This document shows positions 1 through 5,469 of a stretch of DNA of 5,798 nt, one piece after another. The notes under the pieces were generated by a model. It searched no databases. It was not told where the DNA came from and was given only the letters and a program-made list of their open reading frames with translations. The DNA comes from Candidatus Omnitrophota bacterium (lineage in GTDB: Bacteria > Omnitrophota > Gorgyraeia > 2-02-FULL-51-18), in assembly GCA_023247935.1 (NCBI GenBank), contig JAHFFM010000129.1:1-5798 (forward strand), written 5' to 3'. Each line of letters opens with the position of its first letter. Positions within the stretch are counted from its first letter, which is position 1. The position numbers were made by a program, and so were the translations under genes.

Positions 1-3000
1 GATTTTGATCCGCTAAGCGGGAAGCCGCGAGCTGTTGATCAGACTCTGATGGCGAAACAAGCTGTGAAATTATTTTATCAATATTGTTAATTAAAAGTTG
101 TTGTTTAAGAGTATTGAGATCAATTTTTTTATTGTCAAAATCAATTTGAGTGATCTTGCCCTTTTCAAGGTGAAAAACAATTTTTCGGTTATCCTTCAGG
201 ACAATTTTATAAGTAAAACTACCGGCGGTGGCCAATATTCCTTTGTTAAAAGTCAAAGCGATTTCAAGCGCCGAGTTAGACTCTGAATTACCTAACACAA
301 TAGATTTCAGATCCATTTCCAATCGGTCCGTCCAATAGCCTGTTAGTTTTTGGTGAGAAGCCGTTCTCTCCTGCTGCCATTGCCACTGTTTCAATTTCTG
401 AATAAACTCAGAGGGGCTGTCAGTAATTTTATTTGTCAAAGCTGCCGTCGAAGCTGCCAAGGTAAGTTTAGAATCGGCATAATGGACTCTTACTGAATAC
501 CCTTTATAATTAAACGTAATTTCAGCTTCTTTTACATCGGCGAGGCGGGAGCCTTGACTCGACTGATCCTGGGAACCTGTGCCTCGTTGGGGAAACTTGT
601 AGTGCTGCTCTTCTTTGAACTGAAAGAATGAATTTTGTAGGTCTTCTAAAAAAGATTTTTCAATTATCTTAGTTGGAGCATGAAGAGAAAGATTTTTAGT
701 GAAATCTTTCATTGTTTTCTGGTATTTATCCCTAACATCCTGGAAGGTAATGGAATAATCCGTAAGGGCTTTTTTCAATTCATCGTCCGTAAAACCGATG
801 CCAAGAAAAAAGTGTTTGTATTGGTTCAATAATGAAGCGTAGTCAGGATAAAACTTTCTTTTTATTAAAATTGTGGATTTAGCTTCATCATAAACCGAAT
901 CAACCGCTTCCAATTCGTCTCCAAAACTCTTATTTTCAAACTTTTTATTTAATTCATTTTGCAAAGTTTGTGTGGTTGAGATTCGGGCAAGAAAGCCTTC
1001 AGGGACTCGTATTGATGGAATACTAGTATACCGACGTCTATTTAACATAACGGTTATCGTATATTCTAGACTGCTGCTCCGTGTTATTTCAATATCGGAT
1101 ACCTTGTTTGTAATACGGGAACCTTTTCGAGACTCTAATGCAGACTTCTTAATAATACTCGACAATTCTTTGCGTATTGATTTGTATTCACCAAAGTCGC
1201 TTATCGCATGTAAAATCGAAATTGCTACTTCGCCCCAAGAACGCTTCTGACTTAAACCGTTTAAAATAAAATTCACTTTCTCTTGACCATACGCTTCCTC
1301 GAAAGAGTATAAAAAATTTATCAAAGGCAGTTGTTTAGCGTAAGCTCTGTTTGAAGCTTGAGTGATTAACAATAATAATAAATCCGCTGTTTTTTCATCC
1401 TGGATCGTTTTTATAAAGCGATAAATGCGTTTTTGGGCTGTTTTTGAAAGTTCTTGTTCCGATTTCGACTGGGTTACATTTCGAGCCGATCTAAAGTTTA
1501 AAAAACTCTTTGCGGCATATCCCTGATTCAACAAGGCCAAGAGAGAGGCTTCTTCTTTGTCCGAAAAAAATACACGCCCATCATCCCTCAAGGCTTTTTT
1601 CGCCCTACTCAAAGCTGATTGTTCAGATTCAAACGCAGCAACCAATTCCTGGGCATATACATTCCGAGCCTCTTCATCAAGTTCTAGGCCCGCAAAAGAT
1701 TTGCTGAGCAGCGCTTTGTATGCGGCTTCAGCGGCTATAAACTCCGCTGTATCCTGTGGGACGCGGGAGCCGGAGAAAAATAACGTTATTTTCTGACCTT
1801 CTTGGACTTTGCCAGATTTTATGACGGCCTTAAACGCCTTTGCTAACGGGAACTTGGAATCAATGTGTTGGCTAACGCTCCCCTCCCGGCCGTCTTTCTT
1901 TGTCCAGCTAAAAAACACTTTTTTGATTTGTGATCCAGAGATCAAACTTCCGTCCGTGGCCTGAAATTCATCAGGCAGGCTTCCAAGCCGCATATCCCCG
2001 GTGACAACCACTTGCTTTTCGTTGATGATGAGCCGGGAGCCTTTAATAGAAATGTCGTTGATAGAAATTATTTTGCTGGCCTCTATCCAACTGCTAGGTT
2101 CGCTTGAGGTTGAGCCAGACACAATCACATACTTTGGATGAGAAGATGGTATTAAAACATTTTTTAGCTCTTGAATAGTAACGGAACCACCTTCATGAAG
2201 GATAGTGACTTTTTTTCCTTTAAATCCATTCAGAGTATTTACTATCTGGTCGGCAGTAGCGGTGTGGGAGCCTCTGGAGTCGACGGATTGGATATCTGGA
2301 ATAAATGGCGGCGTGAGGACAAGCCGCGAGCCCGCTCTGTGGGGGCCGAGAGTGCTGGCAACCGATTTCACTTCATAAGTAACGGTGATTTGGGTATTTT
2401 CCGTAATAAAAGTTTCTGGAGAAACGGGCAAGCTATTTATGTTGTAGCCTACTATTTGATAATCTTTCTTTTCAAAAGCCTCGGAGATATTTTCAATGGC
2501 TGTCTTTCCTTTGCCTTTGTAAACAAAATTGGCATGCATTCTGGATACGCCGAATTGCCCTCGCTCCTCAACAATTTCTCGAACGGACAATCTTGTGCCA
2601 AAGACCTTCTCGGGAGTCAATGAGGTCGGAAGAAATGGTTTAAGCAGCTTCGAAGAATCCTCTTGGGTCATGACGGAAAAAGTCCTTAACATGGACGGTG
2701 CGGTGGATGTATAAGCGGCGATATTAGGATTTACTTTCTGGTTTAACAGAATCTCTTCATATCGTTTCTGGTTCGTGGCCTGAGTGACTTGGGGAGTCAG
2801 GCATATATAGGAGATGTTCTGTTGCTTAAGGAGAGCTTTAAGATTTGGGGTGTGAAAACCTCCGGTGATCAGGACGGCCTTCCTTGTCATTCCCGCAGTC
2901 TTTGAGCGGGAATCAGGTTGATCCCCGGTAAGAGATTCCGAGGATGACAAAAAAGCCCGGACTTGGGCGTCCACAAGGGACGCCCCTACATCGGAGGTGG

Positions 3001-4513
3001 GTTGATTCAGTTTTTTTAGCGCATTGTCTACAAAAGCCTTGTCTCTGCCAAGGGTTAAGTCATAAAATTCTTCCGAGGCTTTGACTGTCTTGTCATAGCC
3101 CTCTTCCAAAAACAGGGCCCTTTCGTAATACTTGTGAGAATCCATGATTTTCTTGTTCAAAAAACCGGTTAGGTGCTCGATGGTGAAATTCTCGGAGCTT
3201 TCTTTATAGTCCGCGTATTCTTCGGGCGTGATCATGAGATTTAAAAGTTTCTGCAAATATCTCAAGTTTTGCTGGCAGTGAAGCAGGGTCTTTTCATCCG
3301 GGGTTTTTGAAAGCGTATCCAGAATCTCTTTTTCCCTTGTCTTCTGCTCGCTGAGAATGGCTTTTGGATTCAGTTTTCTGGATTCCCCAAGATAGTCGAA
3401 ATATCTGGAAAGGTTGGGATAATCCTGGCTGCCTTTTAATTTTTCTTCAAGCAGCGCGTAAAAACCCTTGGCTTCCTTGTGCTCTTCACTTGAAAGCTTG
3501 AAAGGGGATTTTTCGTTCTCAGAAAGCTCAAGAAGCTCTTTCTGGTCGGCTTCGGGCAGGGATTGGACGGCTTTTACCTGTTCTTCATTGGCTTTCTTAA
3601 AATCGATCCGGCTTTCTTTTTCTTTGAGATTTTTTAGGGCTTTGAGGTGGGGATAGGAAGATAAAATGTCATTCCCGCGATCTTTTAGCGGGAATCCAGA
3701 AGCGCCTGGATCCCCGATTAAAGCATTCGGGGATGACAGGGGGTGAGCATTCGGGGATGACAGGGTAGCGTATTTGACAAGGCTATCGAAATAATCGGTG
3801 AGGGATATCTCTTCTTTAAGAAACTGGGTCTGTTTTTCGTCAAAAGACAAAAGCTCGGAATTGAAAATCCCCGGCTTCAGGGTATTCAGGGTTTGCTCTA
3901 TTTTTTTAAGATAAGTCTCGTATTTTTCCCGGTCTTTAACAACGCGGCGGTAATTTTCAAGCGCCTTGAAATAGAGAGGCATGTTTTCAACACCCCATAG
4001 GACAAAATCATGGTCGGAGGTCAGGTCGAGGTATTCTTCTCCGTGAAGCAGTCCTTTTTTAAGATAAGACAGCGCTATTTTCTGCCTCTCTTCAAGCGGG
4101 GAGTATTGCCTTAAGAAAGAAAGCGAATCATTGCCTACACCGGCCTCGACAAAAACGTATTTCATTTCCTTTTCTTCCTTTAACAGAATGTCGAGAGTTT
4201 TAGAAAGATTGATTTGTCCGGAATTGTTGGTGTGGGCGTCCTGGATGAGGTACACAAGCGTGGGGCGTTTAGCGTTTAGCGTTGAGAGATTTCCTTTGGT
4301 TCTATTCGCTATACGCTCTACGCTATCCGCTATCTCAGGGGCTTGCCAGGAGTCTTCCACGGACACGATGGATTCGGGCAGTTTAAAATGAATGGCTGGT
4401 TTTTCCAATAAATCATAGGGAGCTGGCTTGAGATCGCCTGCCGCGAAAGAAAATTGCTCAAAAGAAAACGAAAGCACCAGAAAAGCGGATAAAACACGGA
4501 GTTTGGAAAGCAT
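1..4513 (-). CDS. Giant secreted multidomain protein, C-terminus beyond window
   Basis: The minus-strand frame stays open from an ATG at 4513-4511 to the window edge, giving 1504 complete codons and no stop. An in-frame TAG four codons upstream (4523-4525) makes this ATG the natural start, and it yields a good signal peptide (MLSKLRVLSAFLVLSF, then small residues near 22-26), so export is likely. Residues ~86-590 carry QDAH (H94), FVEAG (E123) and GGFH (H554), resembling the metal-binding motifs of the ChaN/TraB/EreA superfamily; a long charged helical region lies between. Residues ~600-1504 match no family I recognise. They alternate beta-rich stretches (for example around 1140-1157 and 1330-1345) with helical ones (~930-1120), with GSRL-type motifs at the joints. 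Four repeat elements are translated within it. There is no strong Shine-Dalgarno sequence. The function is unknown; an extracytoplasmic surface or envelope role is only an inference. The open frame is very secure, the fold assignment is not. Confidence 0.93.
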   Translation of the reverse strand, partial: MLSKLRVLSAFLVLSFSFEQFSFAAGDLKPAPYDLLEKPAIHFKLPESIVSVEDSWQAPEIADSVERIANRTKGNLSTLNAKRPTLVYLIQDAHTNNSGQINLSKTLDILLKEEKEMKYVFVEAGVGNDSLSFLRQYSPLEERQKIALSYLKKGLLHGEEYLDLTSDHDFVLWGVENMPLYFKALENYRRVVKDREKYETYLKKIEQTLNTLKPGIFNSELLSFDEKQTQFLKEEISLTDYFDSLVKYATLSSPNAHPLSSPNALIGDPGASGFPLKDRGNDILSSYPHLKALKNLKEKESRIDFKKANEEQVKAVQSLPEADQKELLELSENEKSPFKLSSEEHKEAKGFYALLEEKLKGSQDYPNLSRYFDYLGESRKLNPKAILSEQKTREKEILDTLSKTPDEKTLLHCQQNLRYLQKLLNLMITPEEYADYKESSENFTIEHLTGFLNKKIMDSHKYYERALFLEEGYDKTVKASEEFYDLTLGRDKAFVDNALKKLNQPTSDVGASLVDAQVRAFLSSSESLTGDQPDSRSKTAGMTRKAVLITGGFHTPNLKALLKQQNISYICLTPQVTQATNQKRYEEILLNQKVNPNIAAYTSTAPSMLRTFSVMTQEDSSKLLKPFLPTSLTPEKVFGTRLSVREIVEERGQFGVSRMHANFVYKGKGKTAIENISEAFEKKDYQIVGYNINSLPVSPETFITENTQITVTYEVKSVASTLGPHRAGSRLVLTPPFIPDIQSVDSRGSHTATADQIVNTLNGFKGKKVTILHEGGSVTIQELKNVLIPSSHPKYVIVSGSTSSEPSSWIEASKIISINDISIKGSRLIINEKQVVVTGDMRLGSLPDEFQATDGSLISGSQIKKVFFSWTKKDGREGSVSQHIDSKFPLAKAFKAVIKSGKVQEGQKITLFFSGSRVPQDTAEFIAAEAAYKALLSKSFAGLELDEEARNVYAQELVAAFESEQSALSRAKKALRDDGRVFFSDKEEASLLALLNQGYAAKSFLNFRSARNVTQSKSEQELSKTAQKRIYRFIKTIQDEKTADLLLLLITQASNRAYAKQLPLINFLYSFEEAYGQEKVNFILNGLSQKRSWGEVAISILHAISDFGEYKSIRKELSSIIKKSALESRKGSRITNKVSDIEITRSSSLEYTITVMLNRRRYTSIPSIRVPEGFLARISTTQTLQNELNKKFENKSFGDELEAVDSVYDEAKSTILIKRKFYPDYASLLNQYKHFFLGIGFTDDELKKALTDYSITFQDVRDKYQKTMKDFTKNLSLHAPTKIIEKSFLEDLQNSFFQFKEEQHYKFPQRGTGSQDQSSQGSRLADVKEAEITFNYKGYSVRVHYADSKLTLAASTAALTNKITDSPSEFIQKLKQWQWQQERTASHQKLTGYWTDRLEMDLKSIVLGNSESNSALEIALTFNKGILATAGSFTYKIVLKDNRKIVFHLEKGKITQIDFDNKKIDLNTLKQQLLINNIDKIISQLVSPSESDQQLAASRLADQN
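2..2332 (-). repeat. Recurring GSRL-type boundary motif in C-terminal region
   Basis: A Gly-Ser-Arg-Leu motif or close variant recurs in one frame at G728 (GSRL), G748 (GSH), G825 (GSRL), G915 (GSRV), G1131 (GSRI), G1321 (GSRLA) and A1497 (ASRLA). The DNA is conserved as GGCTCCCG or a near variant, for example at 2039-2034, 1771-1764 and 553-546 read on the minus strand. Motifs are 20, 77, 90, 216, 190 and 176 residues apart, and most are followed by a beta-rich stretch. Two of these stretches are themselves alike: after G1131 the pattern is V-S-D-I-E-I-T then Y-T-I-T-V, and after G1321 it is V-K-E-A-E-I-T then Y-S-V-R-V. This suggests repeated modules with a common leading motif. Whether it marks a linker, a processing site or the relic of an inserted DNA element cannot be decided here. 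Confidence 0.6.
2885..2949. repeat. Palindromic dispersed-type element translated in frame (copy B)
   Basis: This is a second member of the family at 3667-3738, in the same orientation. It has TGTCATTCCCGC at its start, a hairpin ATTCCCGC (2889-2896) with GCGGGAAT (2906-2913), an internal GATCCCCGG, and the end GAGGATGACA. It is 65 bases against 72 in copy A. On the coding strand both start in the same frame (L-S-S), but they leave in different frames (AGMT here, RGND in copy A), and both stay open. It encodes about residues 522-543 of the giant protein, just before the strand leading to GGFH. Confidence 0.8.
2965..2989. repeat. GGGCGTCC/GGACGCCC inverted repeat inside coding region
   Basis: Perfect 8-base arms GGGCGTCC (2965-2972) and GGACGCCC (2978-2985) enclose a 5-base loop, and the unit ends in CTAC on the plus strand. 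Read on the minus strand it is the GTAGGGGCG...CGCCC type of unit, which I recall as a dispersed repeat in diverse bacterial genomes. It encodes residues V509-G-A-S-L-V-D-A-Q of the giant protein and lies only 15 bases from the end of copy B at 2949. Confidence 0.7.
3667..3765. repeat. Palindromic dispersed-type element translated in frame (copy A)
   Basis: A 72-base element runs from TGTCATTCCCGC at 3667 to GGGGATGACA ending at 3738. It contains nested dyads: outer ends TGTCAT/ATGACA, a left hairpin ATTCCCGC (3671-3678) with GCGGGAAT (3688-3695), a central ATCCAG/CTGGAT pair, and a right hairpin ATCCCCGA/TCGGGGAT. A partial second right end (3746-3765) follows. The whole lies in the giant gene and is read as about residues 250-283, including LSSPNA twice and GDPGASGFPL. 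It resembles short palindromic elements known in many bacterial genomes, some of which, such as the Rickettsia palindromic elements, also occur inside genes. Confidence 0.8.
3722..3765. repeat. Tandem duplication of a 20-base palindrome end, period 24
   Basis: The 20 bases at 3722-3741 are repeated exactly at 3746-3765, separated by four bases, so the period is 24. Being a multiple of three, this keeps the frame and doubles the peptide LSSPNA with an eight-residue period (residues 251-256 and 259-264). It is most simply a partial duplication of one end of the palindromic element, by slippage or a second partial insertion. Confidence 0.9.
4265..4332. repeat. Short-period AGCGT/TAGCG repeat element inside coding region
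   Basis: The plus strand has three GCGTTTA-type units at 4265-4282. After a 25-base gap, four CGCTAT/CGCTCTA units follow at 4308-4332. The two halves are roughly complementary (AGCGT-type against ACGCT-type), so the element can fold back on itself. It encodes about residues 61-83 of the giant protein, between the signal peptide region and the strand leading to QDAH, and the frame remains open. This looks like a dispersed repeat that has entered the gene, though copies elsewhere in the genome cannot be seen from this window. Confidence 0.65.
4442..4513 (-). other. Signal peptide of the giant protein
   Basis: Residues 1-24 show a short basic N-region (K4, R6), a hydrophobic core (residues 7-18, VLSAFLVLSFSF) and a polar end leading to S22-F23-A24-A25-G26. 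This suits signal peptidase I cleavage after A24 or A25. No lipobox cysteine is present, so a lipoprotein is unlikely. The call rests on reading the composition by eye. Confidence 0.8.
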
Positions 4514-4529
4514 GGAGATATTCTACCTG

Positions 4530-4558
4530 AATATTTTCTGAAAACAAGAACATGTAAA
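4530..4558 (-). promoter_or_regulatory. Candidate promoter of the giant gene
   Basis: On the minus strand TTTACA (4558-4553, five of six to the sigma-70 -35) is followed after 17 bases by AATATT (4535-4530, four of six to the -10). Transcription would begin about 10 bases before the ATG at 4513. A second reading, TTGTTT (4547-4542) with TAGAAT (4525-4520) and a 16-base spacer, would start the transcript at about the ATG itself. Both are consensus matches by eye in AT-rich DNA, so chance matches are likely. Confidence 0.3.
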
Positions 4559-4578
4559 AAAAATTAACTTAAAAAGTT
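4556..4578 (-). terminator. Weak terminator candidate downstream of dinD
   Basis: On the minus strand, 64 bases after the dinD stop, a 5-bp stem AACTT/AAGTT with a 3-base loop (4566-4578) is followed by AA and a run of eight T (4563-4556). The stem has only one G-C pair, so it is a poor intrinsic terminator, but it is the only one seen between the two genes. Confidence 0.3.
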
Positions 4579-4579
4579 T

Positions 4580-4596
4580 ATTAATAAGTTATTAAT
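4580..4596. repeat. Perfect 17-base AT palindrome in the intergenic region
   Basis: The arms ATTAATAA (4580-4587) and TTATTAAT (4589-4596) are exact reverse complements around one central base. It lies between the dinD stop and the promoter candidate of the giant gene. It could be an operator or simply AT-rich symmetry; it has no T-run of its own placed like a terminator. Confidence 0.45.
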
Positions 4597-4641
4597 TTTA
4601 AGCATTTCTTAATGTGCGTTCGGAAGATGCGTGAATCGAGT

Positions 4642-5469
4642 CTACTCTGGGCCTTTCAAAACACGCTTAGTTCTTGTAGCGACTTTCTTAATATTTTCCG
4701 CGGGAGGCAGGTGTTCGGGGAGGGTGCCACCAAGCTCTTGAATTGTTTGTCTTACTTTTTTTCCAACCTCGGCATGCGTTTGGTTTGCCTTATCCTTACC
4801 GATAATTTTTTCTCTTCGGATTTTATCCTCAGTCTGAGTGGCACGGAACAGGTTCGCGGCAAGCTCGGTACTGCCCATATGATCGAGTATTTCCTGGCCT
4901 TTTTTAAGACCCTTTTTTCTATGAATATCCTGTTTCATGAGGCCTCCATAGAGACCCATGTAACCATGATTCTGAAAAATGGCGTAATCAAGCGGTTTGA
5001 CCACACCGGCTTCTTTCGCGGTGCCAGCAAGACGTTTGTTGTGATCTTTCATTTCCTCACGTAAACGTAGCCGAAGCTCATTTTCGCTCGACTGATCTGT
5101 GAGTTCTTGGCGTCTTGTCTGAACTGCAAAATAAGTTTGGCCGCGGGCAATAATTTCTTTTCCAGGATTTGCATTTTGGATGATTAAATAACAGGCATAT
5201 CGTGAAAGCTTCAAACTCTTTAGCTCTCTCTTTGCACCGCTTCCAATCTCAACCATTTCGTTATACTCAACGAAATGGTCCTTTGCCTCCTGGCCACTAT
5301 TGAAGCAAGCGAGTTGGGCTTTCTTTATTACGGCCTCAAAGTTTCTATAATCCGTATACCCAAGAACGGGCGCCAATTCACGGCTGTTCCAAAAATCAAA
5401 ATCGTGTTCGTTGGTCCGGCGAATTCGTTCGAAGGGATTTGGATTAACCGGCTGAAGTTCCTGACTCAT
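4642..5469 (-). CDS. dinD: DNA damage-inducible protein D (DinD)
   Basis: This 275-residue protein matches E. coli DinD (about 274 residues) along its whole length as I remember that sequence. It shares W-x-S-R-x-L-x-x-x-L-G-Y near residues 27-38, LSRYACYL (88-95), GQTYFAVQTRRQEL (110-123), FQNHGYMGLYGG (165-176), DHMGSTELAANLFRATQTE (196-214) and VRQTIQELGGTLPE (239-252). Residues ~20-120 are the BRO-N-like domain; the rest is the DinD-specific part, rich in basic helices. In E. coli, dinD is in the LexA regulon and its product inhibits RecA strand exchange by acting on postsynaptic RecA filaments in the cytoplasm. The start overlaps the stop of the preceding gene as ATGA, which supports this ATG. 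No strong ribosome binding site is visible, consistent with coupled translation. SOS control here is inferred, since the operon promoter is outside the window. Confidence 0.96.
   Translation of the reverse strand: MSQELQPVNPNPFERIRRTNEHDFDFWNSRELAPVLGYTDYRNFEAVIKKAQLACFNSGQEAKDHFVEYNEMVEIGSGAKRELKSLKLSRYACYLIIQNANPGKEIIARGQTYFAVQTRRQELTDQSSENELRLRLREEMKDHNKRLAGTAKEAGVVKPLDYAIFQNHGYMGLYGGLMKQDIHRKKGLKKGQEILDHMGSTELAANLFRATQTEDKIRREKIIGKDKANQTHAEVGKKVRQTIQELGGTLPEHLPPAENIKKVATRTKRVLKGPE
5466..5469 (-). promoter_or_regulatory. ATGA stop/start overlap, translational coupling
   Basis: The stop TGA of the winged-helix gene (5468-5466) and the start ATG of dinD (5469-5467) share bases in ATGA. Such overlaps usually mean that ribosomes ending on the first gene restart on the second, which keeps the two products in step. 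The preceding 25 bases contain only weak purine-rich matches to a Shine-Dalgarno sequence. Confidence 0.85.

Larger units (their letters stand above)
2759..4258 (-). other. Possible TIKI/ChaN-like domain with helical insertion
   Basis: This covers about residues 86-585 of the giant protein. It opens with a beta-strand ending in a histidine motif (TLVYLIQDAHTNN, H94). Next comes a helix and a strand ending in an acidic motif (YVFVEAG, E123), then a segment with LWGVEN (~residues 170-175). After several hundred charged, coiled-coil-prone residues it closes with a strand and histidine motif (AVLITGGFH, H554), a helix, and a last strand (ISYICLTP). In the ChaN/TraB/GumN/EreA superfamily an N-terminal His motif, a Glu after the next strand, and a C-terminal G-x-x-H after a strand form the active or metal site. 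The order and spacing fit, but sequence identity is too low to be sure, and the domain could be an unrelated alpha/beta fold. Confidence 0.4.

Noticed and set aside
972..1796. Three plus-strand open frames of 65-92 codons
   Set aside because: All are antisense to the continuous giant frame and overlap each other in different frames; none shows protein-like features.
2171..2623. Plus-strand open frame of 150 codons
   Set aside because: It lies wholly opposite the giant gene, has no ribosome binding site and no recognisable protein pattern; it is a shadow of the minus-strand coding frame.
2885..3738. Possible transposon bounded by the two palindromic copies
   Set aside because: The copies are in the same orientation, and the DNA between them is an ordinary continuous part of the giant protein with no transposase.
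3667..3765. Possible CRISPR-like repeats
   Set aside because: Only two direct units with a four-base gap are present, and they are ends of a palindromic element; there are no spacers of suitable length.
4612..5064. Plus-strand open frame of 150 codons
   Set aside because: It is antisense to dinD, whose identity is firm along its whole length, so this frame is a shadow.
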